This document shows, one piece after another, positions 6,018-6,924 of a DNA stretch of 6,924 nt. The notes beneath the pieces are model-generated. The model did not search any database, was not told where the DNA came from, and saw only the letters and a program-made list of their open reading frames with translations. The stretch's first letter is position 1. The number at the start of each line of letters is the position of its first letter. Origin of the DNA: Candidatus Falkowiibacteriota bacterium (GTDB lineage Bacteria; Patescibacteriota; Patescibacteriia; Patescibacteriales; WJLG01); contig WJLG01000104.1 in assembly GCA_014728685.1 (NCBI GenBank), positions 1-6,924 of the forward strand, given 5' to 3'. The translations under genes and the position numbers were made by a program.

Positions 6018-6605
6018 TTAATTTTTGATTGCTTTCAGGGCTTGCTTTATCCTTTCACCCGGATCATTGATCTCGGGATCTACTTTTGATAAAGCCTCCC
6101 TGGCCTGCTGCAGGCTATAGCCCAAGGCCACCAGGGCGTCGATCTCATCGCTGGCATAGCTTGTGCCGGAAGCCGGTTGGCCGGATGTCTTTGATATGAA
6201 ATTCAGCTTGGCCATTTTATCTTTTAATTCCAAAACTACTCTTTCCGCAGTTTTTTTGCCGATGCCAGACACCTTGGTCAGAAGCGATGGATCGCCGGAA
6301 ACTATACTGCCCTTGATATCATCCACGGAAGCGATGGCCAGTACTGCCAAAGCCGATTTAGGGCCGACTCCGGATATCGATATCAAAAGTTCAAAAAGTT
6401 CCAATTCTTCATCGCTTGAAAAACCGTAAAGATCAAGCGAGTCCTCGCGAACATATTGGTGAGTCCATATCTTGACCTCATCTCCACCAGCCAGACTGGA
6501 AAGCATTTTTTCATTAACAAAAACTTTATAGCCGACATTGTTTACGTTCACAACTATATAATTGATTCCTTTTTTTAAAATTGATCCGTTTAGATATGAG
6601 ATCAT
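6018..6605 (-). CDS. ruvA: Holliday junction branch migration protein RuvA
   Basis: RuvA binds four-way DNA junctions as a tetramer and recruits the RuvB motor for branch migration during recombination and repair. The 195-residue length matches the family (E. coli about 203). The N-terminal OB-fold spans roughly 1-62 and ends in REDSLDLYGF (53-62), where E54 and D55 correspond to the acidic pin that separates the strands. Two helix-hairpin-helix motifs follow, SGVGPKSAL (78-86) and SGIGKKTAER (113-122). A serine/glycine/proline-rich linker (about 138-150) leads to the C-terminal domain III (152-195) that contacts RuvB. The ATG is fixed by the family start MISYLNG; no Shine-Dalgarno sequence precedes it and the upstream spacer is a repeat block. 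ruvB and ruvC are not in the window. The FemX-like gene follows after 18 bp. Confidence 0.97.
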   Translation of the reverse strand: MISYLNGSILKKGINYIVVNVNNVGYKVFVNEKMLSSLAGGDEVKIWTHQYVREDSLDLYGFSSDEELELFELLISISGVGPKSALAVLAIASVDDIKGSIVSGDPSLLTKVSGIGKKTAERVVLELKDKMAKLNFISKTSGQPASGTSYASDEIDALVALGYSLQQAREALSKVDPEINDPGERIKQALKAIKN

Positions 6606-6612
6606 ATATTTA

Positions 6613-6713
6613 ACACGCTAATCTACGAATATTACTACTCACTCTAATCCGCGAATGTTGCTACTAATCTACTAATATTGGTAGATTAGCATATAATTAG
6701 CAAATTAGTGTGT
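6613..6713. repeat. About 100-bp repeat-rich block with inverted ends
   Basis: The block begins with ACACGCTAAT (6613-6622) and ends with ATTAGTGTGT (6704-6713), inverted copies matching at 9 of 10 positions. Inside are two 22-bp direct copies, 6618-6639 and 6644-6665, matching at 18 of 22 positions with all four differences being transitions. A 26-bp near-perfect palindrome (6664-6689) follows. It fills the spacer between the U32-like gene and ruvA. The layout resembles a small non-coding repeat element or miniature inverted-repeat element; no target-site duplication is clear. Confidence 0.6.
6664..6689. repeat. 26-bp palindrome, possible RNA hairpin
   Basis: CTAATCTAC (6664-6672) is matched by GTAGATTAG (6681-6689), with a possible G-U pair and a central AATATT. 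As RNA it would form a stem of nine or ten pairs after the stop codon of the U32-like gene. No T-tract follows on the minus strand, so it is not a standard intrinsic terminator, although it may stabilise the 3' end of that message. Confidence 0.6.
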
Positions 6714-6924
6714 AATCTTTCTCCTTAAAACGCTCATTACCGGCCAGCTATCCTCTGTTTCTATTATAACACTCTGGCCGCCGCCTCCGCCATGCGCTTC
6801 AGAAATCTCCTCTTTGGTTTTAGCGTCTATCATCTTTTTGATCTTGGTCTTTAAGACCGGTAAAAAAGGCCTAACCACTTCTATTTGTTCATTTGCTTTC
6901 AAGGTATTATGAACTTTGATGGTT
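6705..6924 (-). CDS. C-terminal fragment resembling the U32 peptidase C-terminal domain
   Basis: The frame is open from the right edge to TAA at 6707-6705, giving 72 codons. A TTG at 6902 could be read as a start, but the frame continues in coding style upstream (TIKVHNT) and no ribosome site precedes it, so I treat this as the tail of a longer gene. The pattern of VHNTLKANEQIEVVRPF, then IKKMIDAKT, EISEAHGGGGGQ and MSVLRRK resembles the small beta-barrel at the end of U32 peptidases, where N-F-x-x-G-D-x-(I/L)-E-V, an EKM-D segment, a glycine-rich turn and a closing LRR occur in that order. Members of this family include TrhP/YegQ, which acts in tRNA uridine hydroxylation, and collagenase-like proteases. 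Which subgroup this is cannot be said without the catalytic part. The last residues and stop lie inside the adjacent repeat block. Confidence 0.6.
   Translation of the reverse strand, partial: TIKVHNTLKANEQIEVVRPFLPVLKTKIKKMIDAKTKEEISEAHGGGGGQSVIIETEDSWPVMSVLRRKITH

Noticed and set aside
6664..6689. Intrinsic terminator for the U32-like gene
   Set aside because: The stem is good but no T-tract follows on either strand.
6613..6713. CRISPR array
   Set aside because: The copies are imperfect, only two or three in number, and lack unique spacers of constant length.
6900..6902. TTG as the true start of the U32-like gene
   Set aside because: The frame stays open to the window edge with family-like residues upstream and no ribosome site precedes the TTG.

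Overview
The window looks like a piece of a Candidate Phyla Radiation (Patescibacteria, probably Parcubacteria-like) genome. The reasons are a short Mur ligase that has a hydrophobic N-terminal segment in place of the UDP-binding domain, a FemX-type aminoacyltransferase, a single-copy RpoB that lacks both large E. coli insertions but carries a different one, weak or absent Shine-Dalgarno sequences, and compact AT-rich spacers. This assignment is an inference; no rRNA gene is present. All recognised genes lie on the minus strand, so transcription runs from high to low coordinates, and no in-frame TGA codons need recoding.

From right to left, 6705-6924 is the C-terminal end of a protein resembling the C-terminal domain of U32 peptidases. 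Next comes a ~100-bp repeat-rich block with inverted ends (6613-6713). Then ruvA (6018-6605, Holliday-junction binding) is followed after 18 bp by a FemABX-family aminoacyltransferase (4983-5999), probably in the same transcript. A Rho-independent terminator (4882-4918) ends that unit. Just past it, a TATAAT box 9 nt from the ATG starts a separate, probably leaderless, transcript for a MurE-like ligase (3441-4850).

A 598-bp gene-free stretch (2843-3440) separates the ligase from rpoB. It contains a near-consensus promoter (TTGACA-17-TAATAT), a ~220-nt structured transcript ending in an intrinsic terminator, a second candidate promoter, and a 47-nt imperfect hairpin and smaller repeats ahead of rpoB. 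This is the least explained and most interesting part of the window: either a stand-alone small RNA or an attenuated rpoB leader. rpoB (1-2842) runs off the left edge after 947 codons.

Functionally, the Mur ligase and FemX-like protein point to peptidoglycan stem-peptide and branch synthesis, with residues that argue against meso-diaminopimelate as the added amino acid. RuvA and RpoB are housekeeping DNA repair and transcription proteins.
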